Of a stretch of 64,000 nucleotides of DNA, positions 41,556 to 50,559 are shown one piece after another. Source of the DNA: Acidovorax sp. FHTAMBA. GTDB taxonomy: Bacteria; Pseudomonadota; Gammaproteobacteria; Burkholderiales; Burkholderiaceae_C. The notes below the pieces were generated by a model that saw only the letters and a list, made by a program, of their open reading frames with translations, was not told the DNA's origin and did not search any database. The DNA is taken from contig NZ_CP152407.1 in NCBI RefSeq assembly GCF_038958875.1, forward strand, positions 3,913,501-3,977,500, in the 5' to 3' direction. Made by a program: the position numbers and the translations under genes. How positions within the stretch are numbered: position 1 is the stretch's first letter; each line of letters opens with the position of its first letter.

Positions 41556-41762
41556 ATGTCCATTTTCCGCCGCCCCGACTACCAGTCCGACGCCACGCAG
41601 TTCATCAACCAGCTCAAGGCCAGCCGCCCCGAACTGGACCAGCAGCAGCAGGCCGGCCGTGCCCTGCTGTGGGACAAGAAGGTAGACCGCAGCATCTGGA
41701 CCGAGTACCGCGAAGGCCAGGTCGAGCAAAAGCCGTACGTCTACCAGACCAACGCAGATTAA
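41556..41762 (+). CDS. DUF3460 family small protein
   Basis: A 68-residue cytoplasmic protein matching DUF3460 (FRRPDYQSDATQFINQLK, QAGRALLWDKKVDR). Function unknown. It is a typical neighbour of scpA in Burkholderiales, as here (64 bases upstream). Confidence 0.88.
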   Translation: MSIFRRPDYQSDATQFINQLKASRPELDQQQQAGRALLWDKKVDRSIWTEYREGQVEQKPYVYQTNAD

Positions 41763-41766
41763 GCAT

Positions 41767-41823
41767 CAAAATGGCCTCTAGCGCTTATTCAATAAGCTCT
41801 AGTAGCTCATTTTTTTATAGCAA
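41767..41823. repeat. Dispersed palindromic repeat, copy R8
   Basis: Long palindrome CTAGCGCTTATT-c-AATAAGCTCTAG (41778-41802, one mismatch) followed by TAGCTCATTTTTTTATAGC. It fills the gap between DUF3460 and scpA, so it is transcribed and can fold as a strong hairpin within the probable operon. Confidence 0.8.
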
Positions 41824-41826
41824 ACC

Positions 41827-42690
41827 ATGACCACAGCGAACGAAGCCAACGTGGCCGATTCGCCGGATCTGTCCGCGCTGGACGCGGCAGGCATGCCCGT
41901 GGTGGTGGATCAGGTGGCGCTGGCACGCCTATACGGCGAGCCGCTGTTTGCGCTGCCGCAAGACCTGTACATCCCGCCCGATGCGCTCGAAGTCTTCCTG
42001 GAAGCCTTCGAAGGCCCGCTCGATTTGCTGCTGTACCTGATCCGCAAGCAGAACTTCAACATCCTCGACATCCCCATGGTGGGGGTTACCAAGCAGTACC
42101 TGGCGTATGTGGACGAGATCCGCAGCCGCAACCTGGAGCTGGCAGCCGAGTACCTGCTGATGGCGGCGATGCTCATCGAGATCAAGTCGCGCATGCTGCT
42201 GCCGCCCAAGAAGCAGGCCGAAGGCGAGGAGCCCGAAGACCCCCGCGCCGAGCTGGTGCGCCGCCTGCTCGAATACGAGCAAATGAAGATGGCGGCCATG
42301 CGCCTGTCGCACATGCCGCAGTACGGCCGCGACTTCCTGAAGGCCCAGGTCTACATCGAACAAAGCCTGCAGCCACGCTTTCCGGACGTGCACGTGGTGG
42401 AACTGCAGGACGCCTGGCGCGACATTCTGAAGCGCGCCAAGCTGGTGCAGCACCACAAGATCACGCGCGAGGAGCTCTCGGTGCGCGAATACATGAGCAT
42501 GGTGCTCAAAACGCTGCAGGGCCGCCGCTTTGTGGAGTTTGAAGAACTCTTTGAGCCCGAAAAAGGCAGCACTGTGCTGGTGGTGACCTTCATTGCGCTG
42601 CTGGAGCTGGCCAAAGAGACGCTGATCGAGATCACGCAGGCCGAGGCTTTTGCCCCCATTTACGTGCGCCTCGCTTACACGCCGGTCTAG
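41827..42690 (+). CDS. scpA: Segregation and condensation protein A
   Basis: A 287-residue kleisin subunit of the SMC-ScpAB condensin. Conserved parts are FEGPLDLLLYLIRKQNFNIL (about 60-79), YLLMAAMLIEIKSRMLLPP and the C-terminal winged helix. An N-terminal extension of about 55 residues before the family core is common in Burkholderiales. It acts in chromosome compaction and segregation. No scpB is nearby in the window. Confidence 0.93.
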   Translation: MTTANEANVADSPDLSALDAAGMPVVVDQVALARLYGEPLFALPQDLYIPPDALEVFLEAFEGPLDLLLYLIRKQNFNILDIPMVGVTKQYLAYVDEIRSRNLELAAEYLLMAAMLIEIKSRMLLPPKKQAEGEEPEDPRAELVRRLLEYEQMKMAAMRLSHMPQYGRDFLKAQVYIEQSLQPRFPDVHVVELQDAWRDILKRAKLVQHHKITREELSVREYMSMVLKTLQGRRFVEFEELFEPEKGSTVLVVTFIALLELAKETLIEITQAEAFAPIYVRLAYTPV

Positions 42691-42756
42691 GCTGGCTCCC
42701 CTGTTCACCGCCCTGGCCGGTGGCCGTGGCGCTACCCCTTTCTTCACCCGCAAGCC

Positions 42757-44346
42757 ATGGCACCCCACGACTTCGACGTTCTCATCGTAGGCAGCGGCCT
42801 CGCCGGCCTCTCGGCCGCGCTGCACCTGGCGCCCACGCACCGCGTGGCCGTCATCACCAAGCGCACGCTGCAAGATGGCTCCAGCGGCTGGGCCCAGGGC
42901 GGCATTGCCGCCGTGCTGGCTGACGACGACAGCTTTGCCGCGCACATCGAAGACACGCTGGTGGCCGGTGCAGGCCTGTGCGATTTGGCCACCACACGCT
43001 TTGTGGTGGAGAACGCCCCCGCCTCGATTGCCTGGCTGCGCAAGCTGGGTGTGCCCTTCACGCTCGAAGGCGACCAGCTGCACCTGACGCGCGAAGGCGG
43101 CCACAGCGCGCGCCGCATTGCCCATGTGACCGATGCCACCGGCGCGGCCGTGCAGCGCACACTGATCGACGTGGTGCGCAGCACGCCCGGCATCACGCTG
43201 TTTGAGCAGCACACGCTGGTGGACCTGATCACCACGCGCAAGCTGGGCCTGCCTGGCAACCGCTGCCTGGGGCTGTATGCGCTCGACAGCGACACCGACG
43301 AGGTCGTCACCTTCCGCGCGCCGCAAACCATCCTGGCCACGGGCGGCGCAGGCAAGGTGTACCTGTACACCACCAACCCCGACACCGCCACGGGCGACGG
43401 CATTGCCGCCGCCTGGCGCGCGGGCTGCCGCGTGGCGAACATGGAATTCATCCAGTTCCACCCCACTGGCCTGTACCACCCGCACGAAAAGTCTTTCCTC
43501 ATCAGCGAGGCCGTGCGCGGCGAGGGCGGGCAACTCAAGCTGCCCCCCTCTGCCGGCGGCACGCGCTTCATGCTCGACCACGACCCGCGCGCCGAACTGG
43601 CCCCGCGCGACGTGGTGGCCCGCGCCATTGACTTCGAGATGAAGAAACACGGCCTCGATTGCGTGCACCTCGACATCTCGCACCAGAGCCCCGCGTTTTT
43701 GCAGGAGCATTTCCCCAACATCCTGGCCCACTGCGCGTCGCTGGGCATCGACATCACGAAGGAGCCCATCCCCGTGGTGCCCACCGCCCACTTCACCTGT
43801 GGCGGCGTGCTGACCGACCTGGCGGGCCGCACCGACCTGCCCGGCCTGTACGCCGTGGGCGAAGTGGCCTGCACCGGCCTGCACGGCGCCAACCGCCTGG
43901 CCAGCAACTCGCTGCTCGAATGCATGGTGTTCGCCCGCGCCGCCGCGCAGGCCATCGCAGCAGCCCCGACCACGGAACTGCCCACCGTTCCCGCCTGGGA
44001 CGACAGCCGCGTGACCGATGCGGATGAATCCGTCGTCATCTCCCACAACTGGGACGAGCTGCGCCGCTTCATGTGGGACTACGTGGGCATCGTGCGTACC
44101 AACAAGCGCCTGGAACGTGCCGCCCACCGCATTGCCATGCTGCAGGGCGAGATTCAGGAGTTCTACGCCCATTTCCACGTCACGCGCGACCTGCTGGAGC
44201 TGCGCAACCTGGTGCAGGTGGCCGACCTGATCGTGAAAAGCGCCCAGCTGCGCCGCGAAAGCCGGGGCCTGCATTTCAGCCGCGATTACCCCGAGATGGC
44301 CGCGCCTGCGGCCCCCACCCTTCTCGTACCACCGGTGGCCCGATGA
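42757..44346 (+). CDS. nadB: L-aspartate oxidase
   Basis: A 529-residue flavoprotein that oxidises L-aspartate to iminoaspartate, the first step of de novo NAD synthesis. An FAD-binding Rossmann motif VLIVGSGLAGLSAAL (about 8-22), SSGWAQGGIAAVL, TGGAGKVY and HGANRLASNSLLE with the active-site region are visible, and the C-terminal helical domain is complete. The product goes to NadA, encoded with nadC at 53.4-55.4 kb. Its stop overlaps the queE start (ATGA). Confidence 0.95.
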   Translation: MAPHDFDVLIVGSGLAGLSAALHLAPTHRVAVITKRTLQDGSSGWAQGGIAAVLADDDSFAAHIEDTLVAGAGLCDLATTRFVVENAPASIAWLRKLGVPFTLEGDQLHLTREGGHSARRIAHVTDATGAAVQRTLIDVVRSTPGITLFEQHTLVDLITTRKLGLPGNRCLGLYALDSDTDEVVTFRAPQTILATGGAGKVYLYTTNPDTATGDGIAAAWRAGCRVANMEFIQFHPTGLYHPHEKSFLISEAVRGEGGQLKLPPSAGGTRFMLDHDPRAELAPRDVVARAIDFEMKKHGLDCVHLDISHQSPAFLQEHFPNILAHCASLGIDITKEPIPVVPTAHFTCGGVLTDLAGRTDLPGLYAVGEVACTGLHGANRLASNSLLECMVFARAAAQAIAAAPTTELPTVPAWDDSRVTDADESVVISHNWDELRRFMWDYVGIVRTNKRLERAAHRIAMLQGEIQEFYAHFHVTRDLLELRNLVQVADLIVKSAQLRRESRGLHFSRDYPEMAAPAAPTLLVPPVAR

Positions 44347-44978
44347 CCTACAGCGTCAAAGAAATTTTCTACACCCTGCAAGGCGAAGGCGGCCAGGCGG
44401 GCACACCCGCGGTGTTCTGTCGCTTTGCGGGCTGCAACCTCTGGACTGGCCGCGAGCAGGACCGCGCGCAGGCCATCTGCCAGTTCTGCGACACCGACTT
44501 TGTGGGCACCGACGGCACGCTGGGCGGCAAGTTCGAAACGGCCACGGCACTGGCGGAATTGATCGCCGCCCAATGGCCTGCAGGCGCGGGCCATCGCCTG
44601 GTGGTGCTGACGGGTGGAGAACCCCTTCTGCAGGTCGATACGGCACTCATCGACGCGCTGCACGCGCAGCAATTTCGCATTGCGGTTGAAAGCAACGGCA
44701 CCGTGATTGCGCCCGAGGGCATCGACTGGCTGTGCATCAGCCCCAAGGCGGGTGCCCCGTGGGTGCAGCGCAGCGGGCAGGAACTGAAGCTCGTGTGGCC
44801 CCAGCCGGGCTTTGACCTGCAGGCGCTGGAGCAGGACACGCAGTTCACCCACCGCTTTCTGCAGCCCATGGATGGCCTTCTGCAGCGACAGAACACTGCC
44901 GCTTGCATTGACGCCTGCCTGGCCCACCCCGCATGGCGCCTGAGCCTGCAAACTCACAAGCTCACCGGTATCCGGTGA
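44343..44978 (+). CDS. queE: 7-carboxy-7-deazaguanine synthase
   Basis: A 211-residue radical SAM enzyme forming 7-carboxy-7-deazaguanine from carboxytetrahydropterin in queuosine synthesis. The cluster motif is the unusual CX14CX2C variant (C in AGCNLW, then CQFC), as in Burkholderia QueE. Other motifs are FYTLQGEGGQAGTPAVF, LTGGEPLLQ and the substrate-binding ESNGT. It is start/stop coupled to nadB upstream and 23 bases from queD downstream. Confidence 0.94.
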   Translation: MTYSVKEIFYTLQGEGGQAGTPAVFCRFAGCNLWTGREQDRAQAICQFCDTDFVGTDGTLGGKFETATALAELIAAQWPAGAGHRLVVLTGGEPLLQVDTALIDALHAQQFRIAVESNGTVIAPEGIDWLCISPKAGAPWVQRSGQELKLVWPQPGFDLQALEQDTQFTHRFLQPMDGLLQRQNTAACIDACLAHPAWRLSLQTHKLTGIR

Positions 44979-45001
44979 GCGGTTTTCTTTTTGGTTCCCG
45001 T

Positions 45002-45376
45002 ATGTTGTTCACCATCTCCCAGCGCTTCTTCTTCGACGCTGCCCACACCCTGCGCCGCGAGATCGAGGCCGAAGGCAGCCGCCGCGTGCACGGCCATACC
45101 TACCACGCCGAGGTCTTTTTGAGCGGCCCACGCGACCCCGCCACCGGCATGGTGCTGGACCTGGGCCTGCTGCGCAGGGGCCTGGAGGTGGTGCGCGAGC
45201 AGCTGGACCACCACATGCTGGACGACGTGCCTGGCCTGGGCACGCCGACGCTGGAGAACCTGTGCGTTTTCATCGCCCAGGCGCTGCCCGCCGACCTGCG
45301 CGCCAGCGTGAGCCGCGTGCGCGTGTGGCGCGAAGCGCTGGGCGACAGCTGCGTGCTGGACTTTCCGCAGCCCTGA
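45002..45376 (+). CDS. queD: QueD-type 6-carboxytetrahydropterin synthase lacking the usual Cys
   Basis: A 124-residue T-fold enzyme that should make carboxytetrahydropterin, the QueE substrate. Zinc ligands are present (His in FDAAH and both His of VHGHTYH), as are LDHHMLDD and the conserved Glu in VWREALGDS. The catalytic Cys of E. coli QueD (GHKCGRLHGH) is replaced: here the segment reads AEGSRRVHGH, Ser instead of Cys. Either activity uses another residue or this is a lineage-specific form. The gene order queE-queD supports the queuosine role. Confidence 0.88.
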   Translation: MLFTISQRFFFDAAHTLRREIEAEGSRRVHGHTYHAEVFLSGPRDPATGMVLDLGLLRRGLEVVREQLDHHMLDDVPGLGTPTLENLCVFIAQALPADLRASVSRVRVWREALGDSCVLDFPQP

Positions 45377-45438
45377 CCGACCAAGGCCCTGCCACCGGCA
45401 GACCCTCCCCCATTCACAGACTTCACTGAAGGAAGCCG

Positions 45439-45819
45439 ATGTTCCGCACCCTGCTCAAATCCAAGATCCACCGCGTGGCCGTGACCCAGTGCGAGCTGCA
45501 CTACGAAGGCTCGTGCGCCATCGACGAAGACCTGCTGGACGCCGCCAACATCGCAGAGAACGAGCAGATCCACATCTGGAACATCAACAACGGCGAGCGC
45601 TTCGTCACCTATGCCATCAAGGGCCAGCGCGGCAGCGGCATGATCTCGGTGAACGGCTCGGCCGCACGCCGCGCAGCCGCAGGCGACCTCATCATCATTG
45701 CTGCCTTTGCGCAGGTGCATGAAGACCAGGTGGGCACGCACCAGCCTCAGTTGGTCTTCGTGGACGAGCACAACCGCCAGACCGAGCTGCGCCACGCCGT
45801 ACCCACCCAGGGCGTCTGA
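45439..45819 (+). CDS. panD: Aspartate 1-decarboxylase
   Basis: A 126-residue pyruvoyl enzyme making beta-alanine for pantothenate. The self-cleavage site Gly24-Ser25 lies in YEGSCAID; Lys9, Tyr58 region (FVTYAIKG) and the RGSGMISVNGSAAR block are typical. GAAGGAAG before the ATG is a usable ribosome binding site. Partner genes panB and panC lie at 55.5-57.3 kb. bioA starts two bases after its stop. Confidence 0.95.
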   Translation: MFRTLLKSKIHRVAVTQCELHYEGSCAIDEDLLDAANIAENEQIHIWNINNGERFVTYAIKGQRGSGMISVNGSAARRAAAGDLIIIAAFAQVHEDQVGTHQPQLVFVDEHNRQTELRHAVPTQGV

Positions 45820-45821
45820 CC

Positions 45822-47150
45822 ATGCAGCCCACGCACGACGGACTCGTGGCCCGCAGCCTCGCCAGCGTCTGGCACCCCTGCACCCAGATGAAGCGGCACG
45901 AAACCCAGCCGCCCGTGGCCATTGCGCGCGCACAGGGCCCGTGGCTCTACGGCACCGATGGGAAGCGCTACCTGGACGGCATCAGCTCCTGGTGGGTCAA
46001 CCTGTTCGGCCACAGCCACCCACACATCCAAGCCGCGCTGGTGGACCAACTGGGCAAGCTCGACCACGTGATGCTGGCGGGCTTTACCCACGCGCCCGTG
46101 GTGGAGTTGTCCGAGCGCCTGGCCGCCCTCACCGGCCTGGGCCATGCGTTCTACGGCAGCGACGGCGCAGCCGCCACCGAGATCGCGCTCAAGATGAGCG
46201 CGCACTACTGGCGCAACACCGGCCGCCCTGCCAAAAGCCGCTTTGTAGGCCTGGCCGGCGGCTACCACGGCGAGACCGTGGGCGCACTCGCTGTGACCGA
46301 CATTGCGATCTTCCGCGAGGCCTATGCCCCGCTGGTGCGTTTGGCCGATACCGTGCCCAGCCCCGATGCGCGCAATGCAGCCCCTGGCGAAACCGCGCAA
46401 GACGTGGCCCGGCGCGCCGCCGCCGCGCTGGAGATCTGGCTGCAGGAGCACCACACCACCACCGCCGCATTCATTGTTGAACCGCTGGTGCAATGTGCTG
46501 CGGGCATGGCCATGCACGACCCCGACTACCTGCGCCTGGCGCGCGCGCTGTGCAGCCGCTATGACGTGCACCTGGTGGTGGACGAGATCGCCGTAGGCTT
46601 TGGCCGCACGGGCACCATGTTTGCGCACCAGCAGGCGGGCATCCAGCCCGACTTCATTTGTCTTTCCAAGGGCCTCACCGGCGGCACGCTGCCGCTGTCG
46701 GCCGTGCTGACCACGGATGTGGTATATGCCGCGTTCTACGACGACGATGTGGCGCGCGGCTTTCTGCATTCGCATTCGTATACGGGCAACCCGCTGGCCT
46801 GCCGCGCGGCACTGGCCACGCTGGAGCTGTTCGACCAAACCGATGCGATCCATGCCAACGCGGCGCTGGCGCAGCGCATCGACACAGCCTGCGCGCCACT
46901 CACACACCACCCGCGCGTGCGGCACGCTCGGCGCATGGGAATGATCTGGGCATGGGACGTGGAAACGCCGCTGCCCGACTTTGCGCGCCGCTACCACCAG
47001 CACGCCATGGCGCGCGGACTGGTGCTGCGGCCCATCGGACATACGGTATACGCCATGCCGCCCTACGCGCTGGATGAAGACGCCGTGCAATGTCTGGCCA
47101 ACGGCGCGCTCGCGGCACTGAACGCCACCCTGGAGGAGGAAAACGGATGA
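45822..47150 (+). CDS. bioA: Adenosylmethionine-8-amino-7-oxononanoate aminotransferase
   Basis: A 442-residue class III PLP aminotransferase converting KAPA to DAPA in biotin synthesis. Recognisable are WHPCTQMKRHE (substrate region), SWWVNLFGHSHP, FYGSDGAAATEIALKM, the VVDEIAVGFGRTGTMFA block and the PLP lysine in CLSKGLTGGTLPL. It follows panD by two bases and its stop overlaps bioD (ATGA), so bioA-bioD-bioF form a tight unit. Confidence 0.95.
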   Translation: MQPTHDGLVARSLASVWHPCTQMKRHETQPPVAIARAQGPWLYGTDGKRYLDGISSWWVNLFGHSHPHIQAALVDQLGKLDHVMLAGFTHAPVVELSERLAALTGLGHAFYGSDGAAATEIALKMSAHYWRNTGRPAKSRFVGLAGGYHGETVGALAVTDIAIFREAYAPLVRLADTVPSPDARNAAPGETAQDVARRAAAALEIWLQEHHTTTAAFIVEPLVQCAAGMAMHDPDYLRLARALCSRYDVHLVVDEIAVGFGRTGTMFAHQQAGIQPDFICLSKGLTGGTLPLSAVLTTDVVYAAFYDDDVARGFLHSHSYTGNPLACRAALATLELFDQTDAIHANAALAQRIDTACAPLTHHPRVRHARRMGMIWAWDVETPLPDFARRYHQHAMARGLVLRPIGHTVYAMPPYALDEDAVQCLANGALAALNATLEEENG

Positions 47151-47818
47151 TTGGATGCTTTGTAACCGGCACGGACACAGGCGTTGGCAAGACGCTGGTA
47201 TCCGCAGGCCTGCTGCATGCGCTGGCAGCACACCACCCCCGCGTGGTCGGCATGAAGCCCGTGGCGGCGGGTGTGGTGCCCTGGGGAGACGACTGGGCCA
47301 GCGAAGACGCCATCGCCCTGCGTGCGGCCTCGACCCTGGCGGTGCCCCCCGCACTGGACAACCCGGTGCTGCTCACTGACCCGCTGTCGCCCCACATTGC
47401 TGCGGCACGCGAAGGGGTGCAGATCGACATCGCCGCCATTGTGCGCAGCTACCAGGCTCTGGCCACGCAGGCCGACGCGGTGGTGGTGGAAGGCGCGGGC
47501 GGTTTTCATGTGCCGCTGTCCGACACGCTGACTGGCGCCGACCTGGCGCAGACCCTCGGCCTGCCGGTGGTGCTGGTGGTGGGCATGCGCCTGGGCTGCC
47601 TCAGCCACGCGCTGCTCACGGCCGAGGCGATCCGCGCACGGGGCCTGCCCCTGGCAGGCTGGGTAGCCAACCGCATCGACCCGGAAATGAGCGCCGCTGA
47701 AGAAAACATCGCCTACCTGCGCGACCGGCTGGGCGCACCACTGCTGGCGGATGTGCCCTACCAGGACCTGCCCGAGCCGGGCAAGCTGGTTGTTGAGCTC
47801 CCTGAAGCGTGGCGATGA
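47147..47818 (+). CDS. bioD: ATP-dependent dethiobiotin synthetase
   Basis: A 223-residue P-loop enzyme closing the ureido ring of dethiobiotin. It has FVTGTDTGVGKTLVSAGLL (Walker A, about 4-22), MKPVAAGV and VVVEGAGGFHVPL. The start is fixed by the ATGA overlap with bioA, and its own stop overlaps the bioF ATG in the same way. Confidence 0.95.
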   Translation: MIGCFVTGTDTGVGKTLVSAGLLHALAAHHPRVVGMKPVAAGVVPWGDDWASEDAIALRAASTLAVPPALDNPVLLTDPLSPHIAAAREGVQIDIAAIVRSYQALATQADAVVVEGAGGFHVPLSDTLTGADLAQTLGLPVVLVVGMRLGCLSHALLTAEAIRARGLPLAGWVANRIDPEMSAAEENIAYLRDRLGAPLLADVPYQDLPEPGKLVVELPEAWR

Positions 47819-49113
47819 CCGGCGCACCGCTTTCGCCCTCGTCGTGGCTCGATGAAATTCCCGAGCGCCTGGCCGACCTGGACCGTGCCCACCTGCTGCG
47901 CCGCCGCCGGGTGGTGCAACCCGCAGGCGGCGCCCGCCTGCTGGTGAACGGCCAGCCCATGCTGGCCTTTTGCAGCAATGACTACCTGGGCCTGGCCAGC
48001 CACCCCGCACTGGCCAGCGCAGCGCGCGAGGCTACGCGCACGTTTGGCGTGGGCTCGGGCGGCTCGCCGCTGGTCAGCGGCCACAGCACCGCCAACGATG
48101 CACTGGAGCACGAACTGGCCGCCTATGTGCAACTGCCCCGCGCGCTGTACTTTTACGCGGGCTATGCCACCAACACGGGCATCATCCCGGCGCTGGTGGG
48201 CGAAGGCGACGCCCTGTTCTCCGATGCCCTGAACCACGCCTGCCTGATTGACGGCGCCCGCCTGTCGCGCGCCACCATCCACCGCTATCCGCACGCCGAC
48301 TTCGCTGCGCTGGAGGCACAACTCGCCGCCAGCCCTGCACGCCGCAAGCTGGTGATCAGTGATGCCGTGTTCAGCATGGATGGCGATGTCATCGACATCC
48401 CGGCGCTGCTGGCGCTGTGCGAGCGCTACGACGCCCTCCTGTTGCTGGACGACGCCCACGGCTTTGGCGTGCTGGGCCCGCAGGGGCGGGGCAGCCTCGC
48501 AGCTGCAGGCCTTGCCGGCGCCCAGGCCTCCCGGCGCGTGCTCTACATGGCCACGCTGGGCAAGGCTGCAGGTGTGGCAGGCGCGTTTGTGGCCGGCGAC
48601 GCCGCATTGGTCGAATGGCTGCTGCAAAAGACCCGCACCTACATCTTTGCCACCGCAGCACCGCCTCTGCTGGCGTGCGCGCTGCGCGAAAGCCTGCAGC
48701 TCCTGGCAGCCGGTGACGACCGGCGTACGCACCTTGGCGCGTTGATCGCCCAGTTGCGCAGCGGTCTGTCCACCCTGCCTTCATCCCTGGGCTGGCACCT
48801 GCTGCCGTCGCACACGCCCGTGCAGGCGCTGGTGATCGGCAGCAACGAAGCCGCGCTCGAAGTGATGGACGCCCTGCGTGCCCACGGCCTGTGGGTGCCA
48901 GCCATCCGCCCGCCCACGGTGCCAGCCGGTACGGCGCGGCTGCGCATTGCGCTGTCCTGCGCGCACACAGCGGGCGATGTGTCGCAGCTGGTGACGGCCC
49001 TGCACGCGCTGGCAGCCAAGCGCAGTACCATGCCACGGACAGGTGGCCTGCAGGATCGGGCCCCCACCCTCCCACCCCCTCCTTCCAGCGAGACCCTTTC
49101 ATGCCCCACCTGA
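47815..49113 (+). CDS. bioF: 8-amino-7-oxononanoate synthase
   Basis: A 432-residue PLP enzyme condensing pimeloyl-ACP/CoA with alanine to give KAPA. Conserved features: FCSNDYLGLASHP, GVGSGGSPLVSGHS, DALNHACLIDG, the cofactor-binding DDAHGFGVLGPQGRG and the PLP lysine in ATLGKAAGVAGAF. The last 30 residues are Pro/Ser-rich, beyond the usual end, and overlap the next gene by 13 bases. bioB and the pimeloyl genes are not in the window. Confidence 0.94.
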   Translation: MTGAPLSPSSWLDEIPERLADLDRAHLLRRRRVVQPAGGARLLVNGQPMLAFCSNDYLGLASHPALASAAREATRTFGVGSGGSPLVSGHSTANDALEHELAAYVQLPRALYFYAGYATNTGIIPALVGEGDALFSDALNHACLIDGARLSRATIHRYPHADFAALEAQLAASPARRKLVISDAVFSMDGDVIDIPALLALCERYDALLLLDDAHGFGVLGPQGRGSLAAAGLAGAQASRRVLYMATLGKAAGVAGAFVAGDAALVEWLLQKTRTYIFATAAPPLLACALRESLQLLAAGDDRRTHLGALIAQLRSGLSTLPSSLGWHLLPSHTPVQALVIGSNEAALEVMDALRAHGLWVPAIRPPTVPAGTARLRIALSCAHTAGDVSQLVTALHALAAKRSTMPRTGGLQDRAPTLPPPPSSETLSCPT

Positions 49114-49460
49114 CCATCGAGTATTCCGCCAACCTGCCCCACTACCCCGAAGCGGAAACCCTGACCGCGCTGAACGCCAGCCTCTGCGCCCACCCCCAGG
49201 TTCAGGACGAGGCCGACCTGAAGACCCGCTTTATCGTGGCCGACAGCTTTGAAATCGGCACAGCGCCCGCGCACCGTGCCTTCGTGCATGCACAGCTGCG
49301 CCTGCTGTCGGGACGCACGCCCGAGGTCAAGAAGGAATTGTCCGAGCGCATTGCCCAGGTGCTGCGGGAGCAGACGCCCCGTCCACAGGGCGTGATGGTG
49401 CAACTCAGCGTCGAGGTGGTGGACATGGACCGAGGCTCCTACGCCAAAGAGCGCCTTTGA
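49101..49460 (+). CDS. 5-carboxymethyl-2-hydroxymuconate Delta-isomerase family protein
   Basis: A 119-residue tautomerase-superfamily protein (CHMI type). The start MPHLTIEYSANL provides the catalytic Pro after Met removal, and the two-domain CHMI pattern follows (YPEAETLTALNASL, TRFIVADSFEIG, GRTPEVKKELSERIAQVL, SVEVVDMDRGSYAKE). CHMI acts in homoprotocatechuate breakdown, but no other gene of that path is here, so another ketonisation substrate is possible. It overlaps the end of bioF by 13 bases. Confidence 0.88.
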   Translation: MPHLTIEYSANLPHYPEAETLTALNASLCAHPQVQDEADLKTRFIVADSFEIGTAPAHRAFVHAQLRLLSGRTPEVKKELSERIAQVLREQTPRPQGVMVQLSVEVVDMDRGSYAKERL

Positions 49461-49477
49461 GCCTCTGGCCCGCGCCG

Positions 49478-50494
49478 TTACGCGCCGTCGCCTGCGTTGC
49501 CGGTAATGGGCAGGACGATGCCGGTGATGTAGCTGGCGCAGCAGGGCGCGGCCAGGAACACATAGGCGGGCGAGATTTCTTCCGGCTGCGCCGGCCGTCC
49601 CAGGTGCGTCTTGGCGCCAAATTTTGCGATGTCTTCGGGCGCCTTGTCGGCAGGGTTCAGCGGCGTCCACACAGGCCCCGGCGCGACGGCATTCACGCGG
49701 ATGCCGCGCTCCACCAGGTTGTGGGCCAGCGCTTTGGTAAAGGCATGAATCGCGCCTTTGGTGGCTGAGTAGTCCAGCAGCTCCTTGCTGCCCCGCAGGC
49801 CGGTGACCGAGCCAGTGTTGATGATCGAATCGCCCCGGTTCAGATACGGCAGGGCGGCCTTGGCCATGTGGAAGTAGCCGTAGATGTTGGTACGGAAGGT
49901 TTCGTCAAACCGCTCTTCCGTGAGGTCTTCGAGCGACGCCGCGTGCTCCTGGAAGGCCGCGTTGTTCACCAGCACATTGAGCTTGCCAAAGGTCTGCACC
50001 ACCTTGCGCACAGCATGCTCGCAAAACGTGGCATCTTTCACATCGCCCGCCAGGGCCAGGCTGCGCGTACCTTCCGCTTCAATCAGGGCACAGGTTTTTT
50101 CGGCGTCCTCGTGTTCGTCGAGGTAGGCAATGGCCACATCCGCACCCTCGCGTGCGCACAGCACGGCCACCGCACGCCCGATGCCCGAATCACCTCCGGT
50201 AATGAGCACCACCATGCCCTGCAACTTGCCGCTGCCACGGTAGTGCTCGGCCTCATAGCGGGGTTGAAGGTCCAGGTCGCTCTCCCGCCCGGGTTTGTCC
50301 AGCTGTTGGCGCGGCAGGGGTGGTGCGGGCTCCTCATGACCGGGGCCGGGGGCCACGCGCGACTGGGGTGGTTCATTGGCAGCCGCCGGATCCTGGTTAC
50401 GGTCGGCACGGTTTTGCTGCGCCTGCAGACTGCGCTGGTGGTCTGCCGCTTTCGCTGCTTCGGCTTCGTGGTCAAGAAGGCTGGGGGAATTCAT
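49478..50494 (-). CDS. SDR family oxidoreductase (YhdG/general stress protein 39-like)
   Basis: A 338-residue short-chain dehydrogenase. The first 90 residues are a hydrophilic, Gln/Pro-rich extension (typical of the stress-linked SDR subfamily), then a Rossmann fold with TGGDSGIGRAVAVL, LVNNAAFQE, the catalytic Ser in NTGSVTGL and YSATKGA (Tyr-x3-Lys), and a C-terminal SYITGIVLPITGN. The substrate is unknown. Convergent with the CHMI gene; a CBS-domain gene lies upstream on the same strand. Confidence 0.9.
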   Translation of the reverse strand: MNSPSLLDHEAEAAKAADHQRSLQAQQNRADRNQDPAAANEPPQSRVAPGPGHEEPAPPLPRQQLDKPGRESDLDLQPRYEAEHYRGSGKLQGMVVLITGGDSGIGRAVAVLCAREGADVAIAYLDEHEDAEKTCALIEAEGTRSLALAGDVKDATFCEHAVRKVVQTFGKLNVLVNNAAFQEHAASLEDLTEERFDETFRTNIYGYFHMAKAALPYLNRGDSIINTGSVTGLRGSKELLDYSATKGAIHAFTKALAHNLVERGIRVNAVAPGPVWTPLNPADKAPEDIAKFGAKTHLGRPAQPEEISPAYVFLAAPCCASYITGIVLPITGNAGDGA

Positions 50495-50559
50495 ACAGGG
50501 CTTTCAGGTTCTGCCGTTTTGCGCCAGGGCACCAGCCCTTGACGCCCATGTTTCAGTCA

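Noticed and set aside
48891..49100. Longer form of the isomerase starting within bioF
   Set aside because: The catalytic Pro must follow the initiator Met, which holds only for the ATG at 49101.
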